DNA from: Mesostigma viride
Lineage: Eukaryota; Streptophyta; Mesostigmatophyceae; Mesostigmatales; Mesostigmataceae
Reading direction: 5' to 3'
DNA: 51,000 bases
NCBI GenBank assembly: GCA_009746045.1
Contig: RPFO01000085.1
Coordinates: 569,439 to 620,438 of the forward strand
The translations under genes and the position numbers were made by a program. How positions within the stretch are numbered: position 1 is the first letter of the stretch; each line of letters begins with the position of its first letter. Below the pieces are notes generated by a model that was not told the origin of the DNA, made no database searches, and worked only from the letters and a program-made list of their open reading frames with translations. This document shows positions 1 to 10,449 of this stretch, in pieces.

Positions 1-1154
1 TCAACGTCTTGTATATCAACATGCCAAAATCACGCCCATTCTCCTTTTCAAACGCCGCAATGTCTCGCAACGTCTCGATGTCTAGTCGACTTCGTTTCTT
101 CAGTTGAAAAACAGTCGAACCGCGCAGTTACAACACCATCAATCTAGGCTGGTGCCCATGCCAGCATAATCTGGGCACTCACACTTTCATAGCTAGAAAA
201 TGCCGTCGTCAACAGGGAAGTTGCAGTCCCGTGGCCCCTTGATTATCTAGCAATAGGTCGAAAACACGCCATGACCTCATAGTGCGTAAAATAATGGCTA
301 TCGCATAAAATAAGGCTCCGTTGTCGCTCAATTATCGGGATTGCTGGCGACCGGTGATCGTTGTGCAATTTTCTAGAAATTATTAGCTATGCCGCCGTGC
401 CTGTGACCAAGACAGTGTGCCATCTAACTAGTCAGTGCTGATAAATTCCCTAAATATTCAATAAACCCGTTGCTTGACATCGTTCTTCTTCTAACAGTCC
501 ACATTGAAGTGGTCTTTTTCAATGGCCGCTTTCGAGGTGCCTTCGTGCCAACTGTGTTGCGCAGTGCCCAATAATGAATAATCGGCGAGACTTCTATAGC
601 CCCAGCTTCTGGCAACTGGTACCTAACGTACGGTAAGGGTCGGAGACGAATCTGCTTGCCACGTGTACGCGTGTCCTGCGCGCTCCAGGCTCGCCGGCCT
701 TAACGTGCCCACGCGCGTGTGGGGCAGGTGCTCGCGTTGTACGGTACGCGGGGCGTCTAAAGTGGGGCGTATCTCAGACGTGGGGGATTCCTGTCGATTC
801 CAAAGACAACGAAGAGAAATTTGCCCCGTCACACCTTGATCGCCAACGCACGGGTCGCGGGCCCCGGGAGCATAGGACGGGACTGATATAACCGAGCCTC
901 TTAGAATATCGGCAATTTTCACCACCTCGGAAGTCGGAAAAGCTACCGGGGCAATCCTTGTGAATTCCCGTCATTATCGCATAGCGGGGCTCAAGATCGT
1001 GGTTCGTTTCCGAGATTTATTCGTTATTGCGGAACTGTGTGGTTGTACTCCGGGTGCCGATCTTTGCCTTTGGGGAGGGAGGACGCGTTGTGGAGGCCAT
1101 TTTGCTAGAGGCGGGGGTGGTTAACGCTCGATACATACACCTCGACTCTCGTAA
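1..1154. other. Upstream flank of RAB5, no gene recognised
   Basis: No exon, RNA gene or repeat is supported here. Open frames are short and show no family resemblance. The stretch next to the RAB5 start probably holds its promoter and 5' UTR, but I see no convincing TATA box or other defined element. Confidence 0.4.
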
Positions 1155-1624
1155 ATGGCAGGAGAAACGAGTCATCTTCAGGCCAAGCTGGTGGGTGCAT
1201 AGCAGAATATCCTGACTAGTCTGATAGATTTGTCCGTAGTATTGGCCTTGAATTACGAGAAAGCAGATGTTGGAAGGCATGGCTGAAGGCTGCTTACGTC
1301 GACGTTGTCGCTTGTAGCGATCATTGTTCTAGGAAGCCTAGGTGTAATCGACTTTTCCTTCCGCGCATAATGGAGTATGTCCACCACGTGGTTTACATCG
1401 GGCTGCGTGGCAATCAGTATCGTCGGGGGTAGGCCTTTCGTGACCAAGGCGTTGTCAGATGCTTGACGTCGTGATATGGGACCAGCAGGCCGTGTCACGC
1501 GGGCCTTCCTTGGCTCTCAGCATATGTATTGGATTCGTCGTGTTGGTTTGATTGACCTCGTTTTACTTGCCACGACATTCGAGGCGTAAGTCTGGTTGCA
1601 TTCTGTTCTTTTTTTTTTTTTTTT

Positions 1625-1655
<31 letters not shown>

Positions 1656-4600
1656 GCGCTGCTGCCCTACTACCTGTGTGGGCTGAGCTGACATCCCACG
1701 TAGCACACAAGCCAGTATGGTTTATTATGTCAGTTCAAGGTAATATTGTCAGGAAACATCATGTGTTGGTGCGGGTCACACGGCGTCGTTGTGATGGACA
1801 TCTGCGTCCGCATCGGCATGTTTGCATGGACGTTTCCATTTGCGTGGGCATGCTGGGTACATGGACTGGGTACACCTGTGCTTCCTGCTCCCCACTGCAG
1901 GTGCTGTTGGGCGACATGGGTGCGGGCAAGTCCAGCCTCGTGCTGCGTTTCGTTAAAGGGCAGTTCTTCGACTACCAGGTGGGTGTTGTCTGCCGCCACG
2001 TGCGGCCTTTAGAGGGCAGTTGCTTGACGCGAGGGCTGGAGGCCAGTGCTCTGACTACCCGTTGTAGGTGGGTGTTGTATGCCCCCCCCCCGTGACTGGG
2101 TGTTGATGCACCACGTGTGTGCCCTCTCTTGTTGCCCCGGCTTCGCCGGTGTCCCATCCGCGGTGAAGTTGGGAGGGGTGACGCAGGCATTATGGCGCTG
2201 GGGGGGGGTAGTGGGGCAGGAAGGGATGTGTGTGTGTGTGCGTTCGTGGGGGGGGGGGGGGGAAGGTTGGGTTTGGCGGGGAAAATATTGAGGGAGAGGT
2301 GGTTGGGATGGAGGTGGCGGGCAAGAGATGTGTGGTGTGTGGAAGGGGGCACTAGCCAGCCGCGGCATGGTGGATGGAAGGGGACATGGGTTATCAGGCC
2401 CAGGAAGCACGTCCTGTGCAGCATTAATTAATTAATTAGTAACATAACTCAGTTGGGAGTACATGTAGCACTGTGCAGCATGTCCTGTGCTGATTGCTCT
2501 CTGATTGTGCCGTGAGCCCAGTGCCCCTTTCGACCAGCCTTGCCCGACTGGTCCCCTCCCCCAAAAGTCGGTGACCTCTTGCCCTCGTGCCCTCTTGCCC
2601 TCCATGGCGAGGTTCCTGACATCATGCATGCAGATGTGTCATGGCGACATTCCTCACGCCATGTGCGCAGATGTGTCAACTACGCGGTTGTGTCAAAACA
2701 GCACCCATCAGCCCCCCTCTGTGCCTAGGCCCTTCTTGCCACTGCTGTGCCCCCACCCTTGTGCCCATCCCTATTGTGAACACCCACCCTTCATGCTGTA
2801 CTCTCCACGTTGACCCTATCCACTCTGGAGTCTGTCATCAGCACCGCCTTGCTCACATTTTGTCTCATTCTCGTCTTTGTGTGCTTTCTCGTCTTTGTGC
2901 CGCCCCGTTCCCACCACCACCGCAACCACCACCGCCGCGGCCGCGACCACCAGGAGTCCACAATCGGCGCCGCCTTCCTCACGCAGACGGTGGCAGTGAA
3001 CAACGTCACGGTGAAGTTTGAGATTTGGGACACGGCGGGGCAGGAGCGCTACCACAGCCTGGCGCCCATGTACTACCGCGGTGCCGCCGCCGCCATCATC
3101 GTGTACGACATCAGCAACGTGGTAGGTGGGCGAATGGTATGGTGCTTGGTGGGCGAATGGTAGGGCGCTTGGTGGGCGAATGGTAGGGCGCTTGGTGGGC
3201 GAATGGTAGGGTGGTTGGTGGGCAAATGGTAGGGTGGTTGGTGGGCAAATAGTAGTGGGCGAATGGTAGGTTGGTTGGTGGGCGAATGGTAGGTTGGTTG
3301 GTGGGCGAATGGTAGGTTGGTTGGTGGGCGAATGGTAGGTTGGTTGGTGGGCGAATGGTAGGTTGGTTGGTGGGCGAATGGTAGGTTGGTTGGTGGGCGA
3401 ATGGTAGGTTGGTTGGTGGGCGAATGGCACGGTGTTTGGGTTGGTGGGCGAATAATGTGACGGTGGCTAACTCACACTACTTTTAGGGATGGTAGAGGGT
3501 TTGCAGTGTGCAGCGTGCCCGGGCAACGCAACCAATGCTCCTTACTTTCAGGCCACCAAGGTGGCGTACCTCGTGGCACATCCCGCGTGCGATGTCGTTT
3601 GGGGCGAAAGGCACACCTTCTCCCCCACAATTGCATTGCCGTTGGCGCGCCCGTGCCCCGTTGTATCACAGCAAAGAGGCAGGCACGTCACATCCCACAG
3701 GCGGATGCATAGGCTCATGAACTGCTGCGCCTGTCCGTTTCTCTCTCCCCTTCAACTTCCCCTGTGTGTTGCCGCTGACCCTCTCCCCCCTCCACCTTCC
3801 CCTCTATGTTGCCGCGTCGTGTTGTTTGCCAGGACTCGTTCAACCGCGCGAAGAACTGGGTGCGCGAGCTGCAGCGGCAAGGTGGGCATTATGTTTAGTC
3901 TTACGCAATATATATAGCCTCGTGTGTGTGTGGACGTAAAAACTGGGCATGCGAGCTGGAGCAGCGATTTGAGCGTGGATGCCAGCATGGGAAGGTCGAG
4001 GTTCCGTTCCGTGGTGGGAACACGTACCCAAAGCATGCAGTCTCTCTCACGTGTGTGCGATTGTGTGCATGTGCGTGTGCGTGTGCGTGTGCGTGTGCGT
4101 GTGCGTGTGCAAGTGCAAGTGCAAGTGCAAGTGCAAGTGCAAGTGCAAGTGCAAGTGCAAGTGCAAGTGCAAGTGCAAGTGCAAGTGCAAGTGCAAGTGC
4201 AAGTGCAAGTGCAAGTGCAAGTGCAAGTGCAAGTGCAAGTGTGTGCGATTGTGTGCGTGTGCGTGTGCGTGCGATTGTGTGCGTGTGCGTGTGCGTGTGC
4301 GTGTGCGTGTGCGTGTGCGTGTGCGTGTGCGTGTGCGTGTGCGTGTGCGTGTGCGTGTGCGTGTGCGTGTGCGTGTGCGTGTGCGTGTGCGTGTGCGTGT
4401 GCGTGTGCGTGTGCGTGTGCGTGTGCGTGTGCGTGTGCGTGTGCGTGTGCGTGTGCGTGTGCGTGTGCGTGTGCGTGTGCGTGTGCGTGTGCGTGTGCGT
4501 GTGCGTGTGCGTGTGCGTGTGCGTGTGCGTGTGCGTGTGCGTGTGCGTGTGCGTGTGCGTGTGCGTGTGCGTGTGCGTGTGCGTGTGCGTGTGCGTGTGC

Positions 4601-4974
4601 GTGTGCGTGTGCGTGTGCGTGTGCGTGTGCGTGTGCGTGTGCGTGTGCGTGTGCGTGTGCGTGTGCGTGTGCGTGTGGGTGTGGGTGTGCGTGTGCGTGT
4701 GCGTGTGCGTGTGCGTGTGCGTGTGCGTGTGCGTGTGCGTGTGCGTGTGCGTGTGCGTGTGCGTGTGCGTGTGCGTGTGCGTGTGCGTGTGCGTGTGCGT
4801 GTGCGTGTGCGTGTGCGTGCGCGTGTGCGTGCGCGTGCGCGTGCGCGTGTGTGAGTGCGCGTGCGCGTGCGCGTGCGCGTGCGCGTGCGCGTGCGCGTGC
4901 GCGTGCGCGTGCGCGTGCGCGTGCGCGTGCGCGTGCGCGTGCGCGTGCGCGTCTGCGTCTGCGTCTGCGTCTGC

Positions 4975-5009
<35 letters not shown>

Positions 5010-8000
5010 CGCAAGCACTGGACGCGACAGGCGCAGCGGGAAGGGCGCAGTGTCCAGCGTCCAGCGTTCAGCGTTTGCGTTCATGCACCCAGATCGTTAC
5101 TTGCCATAGTGTTCATGCACCCACATCGTTACTTGCCATAGCGTTCATGCACCCGCATCATCATTTGTCATGGCGTATGGGGCCTTAATGCAACGGATCA
5201 ACTGCACCCCCTAGCACACCTGTGGTGGGGTTCGGACAAGGTCTCTCCCTGCCTTGCCCATTCCACTCGTCGCCCCATCCCACTCGTCATCCTTTTCCAC
5301 TCGTCATCCCTTCCCACTCGACATCCTTTTCCACTCGTCATCCCTTCCCACCCGTCATCCCTTTCCACTCGACATCCCTTTCCACTCGTCACCCCGCACG
5401 CCGCAATCAAAGCCACCGAAGGTGCACGCCGCAGCCGGGGCTCTCGTTGGATTTGAATGAGCTTGTACGCGTGGTGGCTCGTCGGACGCTAGCTCGTTTA
5501 CACCCAGCTGATGGCTGGGTGCTCACATGCACCCGTGTGCTGTGTTTCTGCGCTCACATGCGCCTGTACTACCCTGCGTTATTGTTGCCTGCACCCGCAT
5601 CCCTCGCTGCCGGCTCACGTCACCAGGCAACCCCAACATGGTCGTTGCGTTGGCGGGAAACAAGTGCGACCTGGCGGAGAGCCGCAAAGTGGAGGCGGCG
5701 GTGGGTGATGGACAAAACTGTTTATGCTTGCGCGCGGTGGTGTTTGGAGGCGGAGGTGGGTGTTTGCTTCGCTTGTGTTCACTGTATGCTTGCACACGGA
5801 CAAAACTGCTTACGCTTGCGCACAGTGTGTGGAGGCGCAGATGTGGCTGCCATCGATAGGCGCAGGTAGGTGGGCGCTTTGGTGCATATGGGTGCACGCC
5901 ATTTTGTGTGGCGCCTGCTGTTGCTCTTGTTAGTGTGTGCACATTGAGGCCCAGCAAGTGTATTTTGGGGGGCGCTTGCGCGCACTCGCCATCTGCCCGC
6001 GCGCGCTCGCGTGTCGTCATGAGGACGTCTTCCCAAGCGCAGCCTGTGTCGCAATGCGCACACCTCGCTTGTTGCCATGATGTGCTGCCATCATGCGTGC
6101 TCCGCCCACAAGCACAGGGCGCATTGTGTGTCTTTGTTCATTCATCACAGGCGTACTGTATGCAGGCGTACTGTATGCAGGCGTACTGTATGCAACCGTA
6201 CTGTATGCAGGCGTACTGTATGCAACCGTACTGTATGCAGGCGTACTGTATGCAGGCGTACTGTATGCAGGCGTACTGTATGCAGGCGTACTGTATGCAG
6301 GCGTACTGTATGCAGGCGTACTGTATGCAGGCGTACTGTATGCAACCGTACTGTATGCAGGCGTACTGTATGCGGCCTGCAGGCGTCGGCAAACGTGGAG
6401 GGAGAAGTGCTCAAGTACCCTCTAACTCCTGCCACCACGCCGCCATGTGCCTGTGTTTCTTGGCTGGATGCGTGCAGGAGGCGTCGGCATACGCGGAGGA
6501 GAACGGGCTCATGTTCCTCGAAACGTCCGCCAAGACAGCGCTCAACGTGAACGAGCTCTTCTACGCCATCGGTGGGTGGTTAGCAAAGAGGGTGTTGTGG
6601 GGCAAGGAAGTAGGGTGTACAGTAGGGGTGGGGTATAGGGTACGCCCAGACAGCGCTCAATGCGAACGAGCTCTTGTACGCCATCGGTGGGTGGTAGCAA
6701 ATGGGGTGTGCTTGGGTCATGTCAAGGGGTGGGGTATCGCGTACGCCATCGGTGGGTGGGGGACTTGGGGCGGGAGCAAGGGGGTATTGCAACGAGGTGG
6801 GGTAGAGCAAGGGGAGGTGTTTGAGTGTGCACCATCCGTGGGTGGAGTACGAACCAGGCCTTGCACTGTGTTGGTGGGTGGCACGGGGTAGGCACAAAGA
6901 CAGGTGTTTGGTCCGCCGCCGGTGGGTTTATTAAGGCTAAAGGACCCCATGCACCCCACGTGCGGGTGGAGGCCATGCGGCGCACACACGCCCCGTGCAC
7001 GCCGATGGTCAGAAGAGCACACCACCTGAGCACAGGGGAGTTGACAAGAAGCCGCACGCGGCTACTTGTTGGGGAAAGCACACACGGGCCATCTAACGCA
7101 TGCAGGAATGCTCCTTTGGTAATGATTGCTGTCAGGGATGTTGTCCGGTCACGCAAGCAACGCGTAAAGACCGAGTCTCCGTTTTATCTGTGCAGGCAGC
7201 ACAGGAACACGCTCCCTTGTGCGGTCAAGGGATGTCTCTGTGGTGTTTGCCCCCCCCAAAAGAATTTGAGCCCATGTGAGGCATCCGGACGGGAGCAAGC
7301 GATGGCAATTCTCACAAAAGGGTACATCGCAGTGTACCACTTCTGCGATGGCTCACTCGCACAGCCTTCCCTTTGCTGCGTCGGTGGTGTGCGTGCGTGG
7401 TTGGTGGATTACGTGGCATATCTCGTGGCCTAATCGCGGGTGCCGCGCATCATCAGCCAAGAAGTTGCCGAGGGCAGTGCAGCCACCCAGGCAAGCCGGT
7501 ACGTCGCCGGGGGTAACGGGATTGGTCACCGTGCTTTGCTGCCATGGGTACTGGTGGGGTGTTTGTCTGACCATATACCAACTGGTGACTGCTGCGGATA
7601 AGTTCAACAGAGAGGAACTTTTGGGTTGGGGGGGGATGGCTGTGATTTCTGCAATGTGGTTATGGAAAGTAATCTGGACCCCTTGACCCCCCCATGTTGC
7701 TACCGAAAGCCCCCCCCAGCACCGCTGTTACCATTTGCATCCTGGCCAGGATCCAGCGTGCTTGTACGTGCACTAGGGGCTGCCGCGCGTGGGCGCCATC
7801 ACTGCACACGCACCCCGTAGGGTTGCACATGTTGAACCTGGCCTATGCCACAATCCGTACGGGTGTTTCCAACTTGTCGATACCCCTTGCCCCTTGCGCA
7901 TAGTTGCCACAAGAAAAGGCCAGCGTTCAACTCCGGCAAAGCGCTATGTAGTCCGCACCAGCACAGTACAATAAGGGCTCCGTTATCGGCACCAGCACAG

Positions 8001-8316
8001 TACAATAAGGGCTCCGTTATCGGCACCAGCACAGTACAATAAGGGCTCTGTTATCGGCACCAGCACAGTACAATAAGGGCTCCGTTATCGGCACCAGCAC
8101 AGTACAATAAGGGCTCCGTTATCGGCACCAGCACAGTACAATAAGGGCTCCGTTATCGGCACCAACACCCGCCCATTCACAGCGGTCCGCCTGGTTGCCG
8201 ACCCACTGCCTGACTGTCGCTGGATCGTGCTGCTGTTGGTCCTTTTGCCCGCAGGTGGCATCAACCTCAACAACCAGGCACCAGCCGCAGCCGCGAAGGC
8301 AGGGTGCTGCTCCTAA
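1155..8316 (+). CDS. RAB5: Rab5-type small GTPase (plant RABF2/ARA7-like), 8 exons
   Basis: Exons: 1155-1190, 1901-1978, 2954-3121, 3833-3881, 5627-5700, 6478-6571, 7457-7498, 8255-8316. All introns are GT-AG. Joined length is 603 nt (200 residues plus TAA), matching the usual plant Rab5 length. The start was chosen because the 12-codon exon [12 protein letters not shown] ends at a gtgggt donor and runs in phase into [12 protein letters not shown]. Seen: P-loop GDMGAGKS (16-23), switch I ESTIGAAF with T41, WDTAGQE (63-69, Q68), [12 protein letters not shown] (122-125), ETSAK (150-154) and C-terminal GCCS. Known for the family: GTP-switched regulator of early-endosome/vacuolar trafficking, membrane-attached by geranylgeranylation of the C-terminal cysteines. 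The CCX-type end supports a conventional Rab5, not the N-acylated ARA6 type. All nucleotide-binding motifs are intact. Introns (710-1745 bp) are filled with tandem repeats, several copying the preceding exon's end. Confidence 0.95.
1609..1656. repeat. T26-G22 homopolymer junction in RAB5 intron 1
   Basis: An uninterrupted run of 26 T (1609-1634) is followed directly by 22 G (1635-1656). It lies in RAB5 intron 1, about 245 bp before exon 2. Exact lengths are unreliable because such runs are common sequencing and assembly error sites. Confidence 0.85.
2011..2083 (+). repeat. Degraded echo of RAB5 exon 2 end and donor
   Basis: The exon 2 tail and donor (gggcagttcttcgactaccag, then gtgggtgttgtctgcc, 1958-1994) recur in two pieces: agagggcagttgcttgac at 2011 and tgactacccgttgtaggtgggtgttgtatgcc from 2052. 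The copy carries its own AGGTGGGT donor-like site. Confidence 0.6.
2425..2470 (-). mobile_element. 46-bp LINE 3'-tip micro-insertion in RAB5 intron 2
   Basis: A 46-bp segment is bracketed by identical 11-bp direct repeats CTGTGCAGCAT (2414-2424 and 2471-2481). On the minus strand it reads as the extreme 3' tip of a LINE: a short CTCCCAACTGAG stem-loop, then an (ATTA)n tail. I infer an ultra-short target-primed reverse-transcription product. Confidence 0.8.
3122..3455 (+). repeat. 23-bp minisatellite beginning at the RAB5 exon 3 donor
   Basis: Tandem units of about 23 bp built on GGTGGGCGAATGGTAGGTTG begin immediately at the exon 3 donor (gtaggtgggcgaatgg), so the functional 5' splice site is part of the first unit. 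Early units vary (gcgctt, gtggtt); later ones are near identical. Confidence 0.9.
3934..3972 (+). repeat. Echo of RAB5 exon 4 inside intron 4
   Basis: The segment aaaaactgggcatgcgagct followed by ggagcagcg mirrors exon 4 aagaactgggtgcgcgagct followed by gcagcggc (3851-3879). It lies about 55 bp past the donor and cannot continue the reading frame. Confidence 0.65.
4070..5010 (+). repeat. Hexanucleotide satellite block in RAB5 intron 4
   Basis: Successive homogeneous blocks: a few GTGCGT, then about 22 copies of AAGTGC (to about 4240), a long run of GTGCGT (about 4253-4830, with two GTGGGT variants near 4675), GTGCGC (about 4830-4950), GTCTGC (about 4950-4974) and (GT)n ending in (GC)n near 5011. 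The long open frames crossing it in several phases are consequences of the 6-bp period. Confidence 0.95.
5079..5175 (+). repeat. About 32-bp tandem repeat, 3 copies (RAB5 intron 4)
   Basis: Three imperfect copies of a unit containing cgttcatgcacccacatcgt and ttgccata stand in tandem after the hexanucleotide block. Confidence 0.75.
5255..5395 (+). repeat. About 17-bp tandem repeat (RAB5 intron 4)
   Basis: About eight imperfect copies of a pyrimidine-rich unit (cccttyccactcgtcat type) lie between the hexanucleotide block and the exon 5 acceptor. Confidence 0.75.
5743..5850 (+). repeat. Two echoes of the RAB5 exon 5 end in intron 5
   Basis: Exon 5 ends gtggaggcggcg with donor gtgggtgatggacaaaactg. 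Intron 5 repeats ttggaggcggaggtgggtg at 5744 and cggacaaaactgcttacgc, then gtgtggaggcgcag, at 5796-5838. The order of motifs shows duplication across the exon-intron junction followed by divergence. Confidence 0.7.
6148..6373 (+). repeat. 15-bp minisatellite, 15 copies (RAB5 intron 5)
   Basis: Fifteen copies of GCGTACTGTATGCAG, three with aacc in place of aggc. It lies about 105 bp before the exon 6 acceptor. Because 15 is divisible by 3, it gives open frames on both strands that I regard as non-coding. Confidence 0.95.
6642..6765 (+). repeat. Partial duplications of RAB5 exon 6 end with donor
   Basis: 6642-6700 repeats the last 45 or so bases of exon 6 plus the donor and following intron with few changes (cagacagcgctcaatgcgaa, then cgagctcttgtacgccatcg and gtgggtgg). 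A shorter third copy, tacgccatcggtgggtggg, is at 6742. The frame of the first copy stays open, but the authentic exon 6 plus exon 7 already give the expected protein. Confidence 0.85.
7955..8165 (+). repeat. 34-bp minisatellite, about 6 copies (RAB5 intron 7)
   Basis: Near-identical units containing caccagcacagtacaataag and ggctccgttatcgg stand in tandem upstream of the last RAB5 acceptor (8254). Confidence 0.95.
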
Positions 8317-9624
8317 CCAATAGGATTAGAAACTGCTCGCGAACCCTATGCCCTCTGGTCAGCGCTCTGGGGGCGTTGTGCTCTATGCAACCGCTGTATA
8401 TCCGTGCATGCCACCTGCGAAGCTCTGTTGAGGATTTCCTCCTTGGAATCCAAGGTGGATTCGGGATGCACGCTGGGTGAAACTTTCCAGTTGTCGAAGG
8501 GTCCTCGTTGAACCCCAACCTGCGGTTCTCACGTCTCCTGAGGAGCTGGGTAAAGGCATGCCAGCTGCCAGTCATGCTGCGGAGGATACGCGGCCACTTG
8601 TCTCCTTGGCTCAACCACTTTCAAAAGCGCATACGTGCATGGTCGGCGGCATATTGTCAGCTGCCTCTTGTCAGGGACTCATGTGTTCAAGAAAGGCGAA
8701 ATATGAAGCCATGTGGCTGGCTTGATGCCACAAACTGGCTAGATATGCTTTTGGTGTGGGGCAAACACTTCATGATGGCGAGCTTTTTCCCAGCCTGAGG
8801 AGGGTGCTTCTGTCCCGGACACATTTTACTGCGTGCCTCCACTGTGTTGACACATACCAGTTTCTTCAAAATGCACAGCTGGCCACAAGTAACCCATGCA
8901 AGAGCTTAGCATGTTCTTATCTTTGCTATGTAAATGGGTCTCTGTCTCTTTTAGGTAATCAGAGTTCACTTGTCTTCTCATGCGTCATGATGTAATATAA
9001 CTGCCAAGTGCCAGTGGCACAAGGTAGACGTAGTAAGGGTTGTGCCCTTGCAATCGCCATGATGCTCTGTGTCTCATGTTGACAGAAACTCGATCAGGCC
9101 TAATTGATTGATATGGGATATGTCAAGGTGACAACCATGCAGCACAGGCCAGAAATCTGGAAGAATGCAGACCATGGTAGCTGGAGCCTGCTTTTATCTT
9201 ATCCGCGTTTGGCAAACCGGCGCCTCTAAATGTGCTCCAAGCCTATCTGTGGGCTCTGGACCATGGGGCAGCCTTACTGCATCCGCTATTGAGTCCTAGC
9301 CATGCTTAATTGCCCATGCGGAGACCCACTCTCTGCTGGGACATCATGCCGTAGCCATTGCTTAGCCATGACGATAATCTTCCACCCCATGTCCGCAACT
9401 TTGCCTAGAGCTGCTGGAATACATGGTGGTGCAAGTGCACCTCAGTTGTGCACCCCGAGTATAGGTAGCAGTTTACACCCACCACCTGCAGGTTGTCAGC
9501 GCCTAGAATGTATTACAAACCATATGCCCCTTCTCAGGGACATGTGTTACATATCCTCCCCACGGAGGCCGTATGTTCTTAATTATTGCATGATGTGGAA
9601 AATTGCCAAAGGTGTACAGGCATC
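8317..9624 (+). other. RAB5 3' UTR and flank, no other gene recognised
   Basis: Sequence follows the RAB5 stop without a recognisable exon or repeat. Open frames around 8477-8800 show no family features. TGTAA motifs near 8929 and 8991 suggest the transcript could end near 9000; the rest is unannotated intergenic DNA. Confidence 0.4.
8991..8995 (+). promoter_or_regulatory. Candidate TGTAA polyadenylation signal for RAB5
   Basis: TGTAA is the usual near-upstream polyadenylation element in volvocine and related green algae. One copy is here and another at 8929-8933, about 610-680 bp past the stop. Assignment is inference from position only. Confidence 0.3.
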
Positions 9625-9635
9625 ATACTGTATCA

Positions 9636-10043
9636 TTCTGATTTGGCACGCCGCAAAGGTGAAAACCATTTGCGTTCAGTGCCGGTCCGCGGAAAACGCG
9701 ATCTGCAAATGAATCCAGGCCGGAATCGAACTGGGGACCTCTCGCACCAACTTTTGCTGACTATAGGACGGACGTCTCCTGATCCTAAGGCATCGCCAAC
9801 TGACACCTACAGTCATCCGCAAAAGTTTTCCTTTCCGGGGAGTGATGCAAGCCTTTCGGATTTGGTACTAGATAAATCATTCGGGATCTGTGTGTGTAGG
9901 AGTACTACACACGTGTCCACTCGAGACTTGTTCAGTCTCGAAACGTGAGACGGGCTGAACACGGCTGGAACTTTCTTGAGAAGGGGGCGTAGCCGGTACT
10001 ATCGAGATCAGCCAAGCGTATATTCTGAATTGGCACACCGCAA
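9636..10043 (-). mobile_element. tRNA-derived SINE-like element, copy 1
   Basis: A 408-bp element flanked by perfect 11-bp duplications ATACTGTATCA (9625-9635, 10044-10054). Read on the minus strand it carries a pol III B-box-like GTTCGATTCC (9722-9731) after a tRNA-like stretch, and hairpins around gtgtgtagtactcctacaca and cgagacttgttcagtctcg. It is closely similar to the element at 20273-20741. Its two ends share a direct repeat of about 27 bp (tttgcggNgtgccNNatca). The A box is not convincing. A TRIM-like element is the alternative, but the long target duplication favours LINE-driven retroposition. Confidence 0.8.
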
Positions 10044-10075
10044 ATACTGTATCAGTACATTTTACTTCTGAAGGA

Positions 10076-10369
10076 GACAAACCATTAAATTGAATGTAAT
10101 TATAGCATGACTCCGTGGGGAGATCATGTAGCACTTATTCTAGATTGCGTGATGGATGGAGGTTGGCAAAGCCGCGAAACCTATAACTAAGCTAGCGCTA
10201 AGCGAATGTAAAAAAATCCTACTTACTCTACTCAGCAAAGCGCCCCTTCCCATCCTGGGTGGGGGGGGCTCAGTTGCCCACAGGGGCTGGCGTGTGGGCC
10301 TGGACGTACAATGGTCTGCCACCTCTTCTTGTTCTGCATTGCAGCCCAAGCAAGAGAGAGGGAGGAAAT
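10076..10369 (-). mobile_element. LINE 3'-end fragment
   Basis: Minus strand reads GTGCTACATGATCTCC, then a stem-loop-like CACGGAG and a degenerate AATT-rich tail near 10083-10100, the same 3' end as other LINE copies here. It may be the true 3' end of the LINE at 10440-13800, with the 10370-10439 segment inserted between, or a separate truncated copy. No clear flanking duplication was seen. Confidence 0.5.
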
Positions 10370-10439
10370 TAAATTAAATTAAATTATAGCATGCCTCCGT
10401 TGGGAGATCATGTAGCACATACTCCATGATGGATGGGTG
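10370..10439 (-). mobile_element. Probable 70-bp LINE 3'-tip micro-insertion
   Basis: An (AATTT)n tail and the CTCCCAACGGAG hairpin core lie between two 10-bp GGGAGGAAAT repeats (10360-10369, 10440-10449). The purine-rich duplication could be chance. The alternative is that this is simply the 3' end of the adjoining LINE. Confidence 0.5.
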
Positions 10440-10449
10440 GGGAGGAAAT

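Noticed and set aside
3752-5188. His-Ala/Cys-Val/Arg-Val dipeptide-repeat proteins
   Set aside because: Hexanucleotide satellite inside RAB5 intron 4.
6642-6700. Alternative or additional RAB5 exon
   Set aside because: It duplicates the exon 6 end but has no acceptor, and the 8-exon model already gives the exact Rab5 length and motif order.
8477-8800. Small gene downstream of RAB5
   Set aside because: Two overlapping frames of 82-96 codons without recognisable features, located where the RAB5 3' UTR is expected.
9720-9800. Functional tRNA gene
   Set aside because: Only the B-box arm is convincing. The region lies inside a duplicated, target-site-flanked element and does not fold into an obvious cloverleaf by eye.
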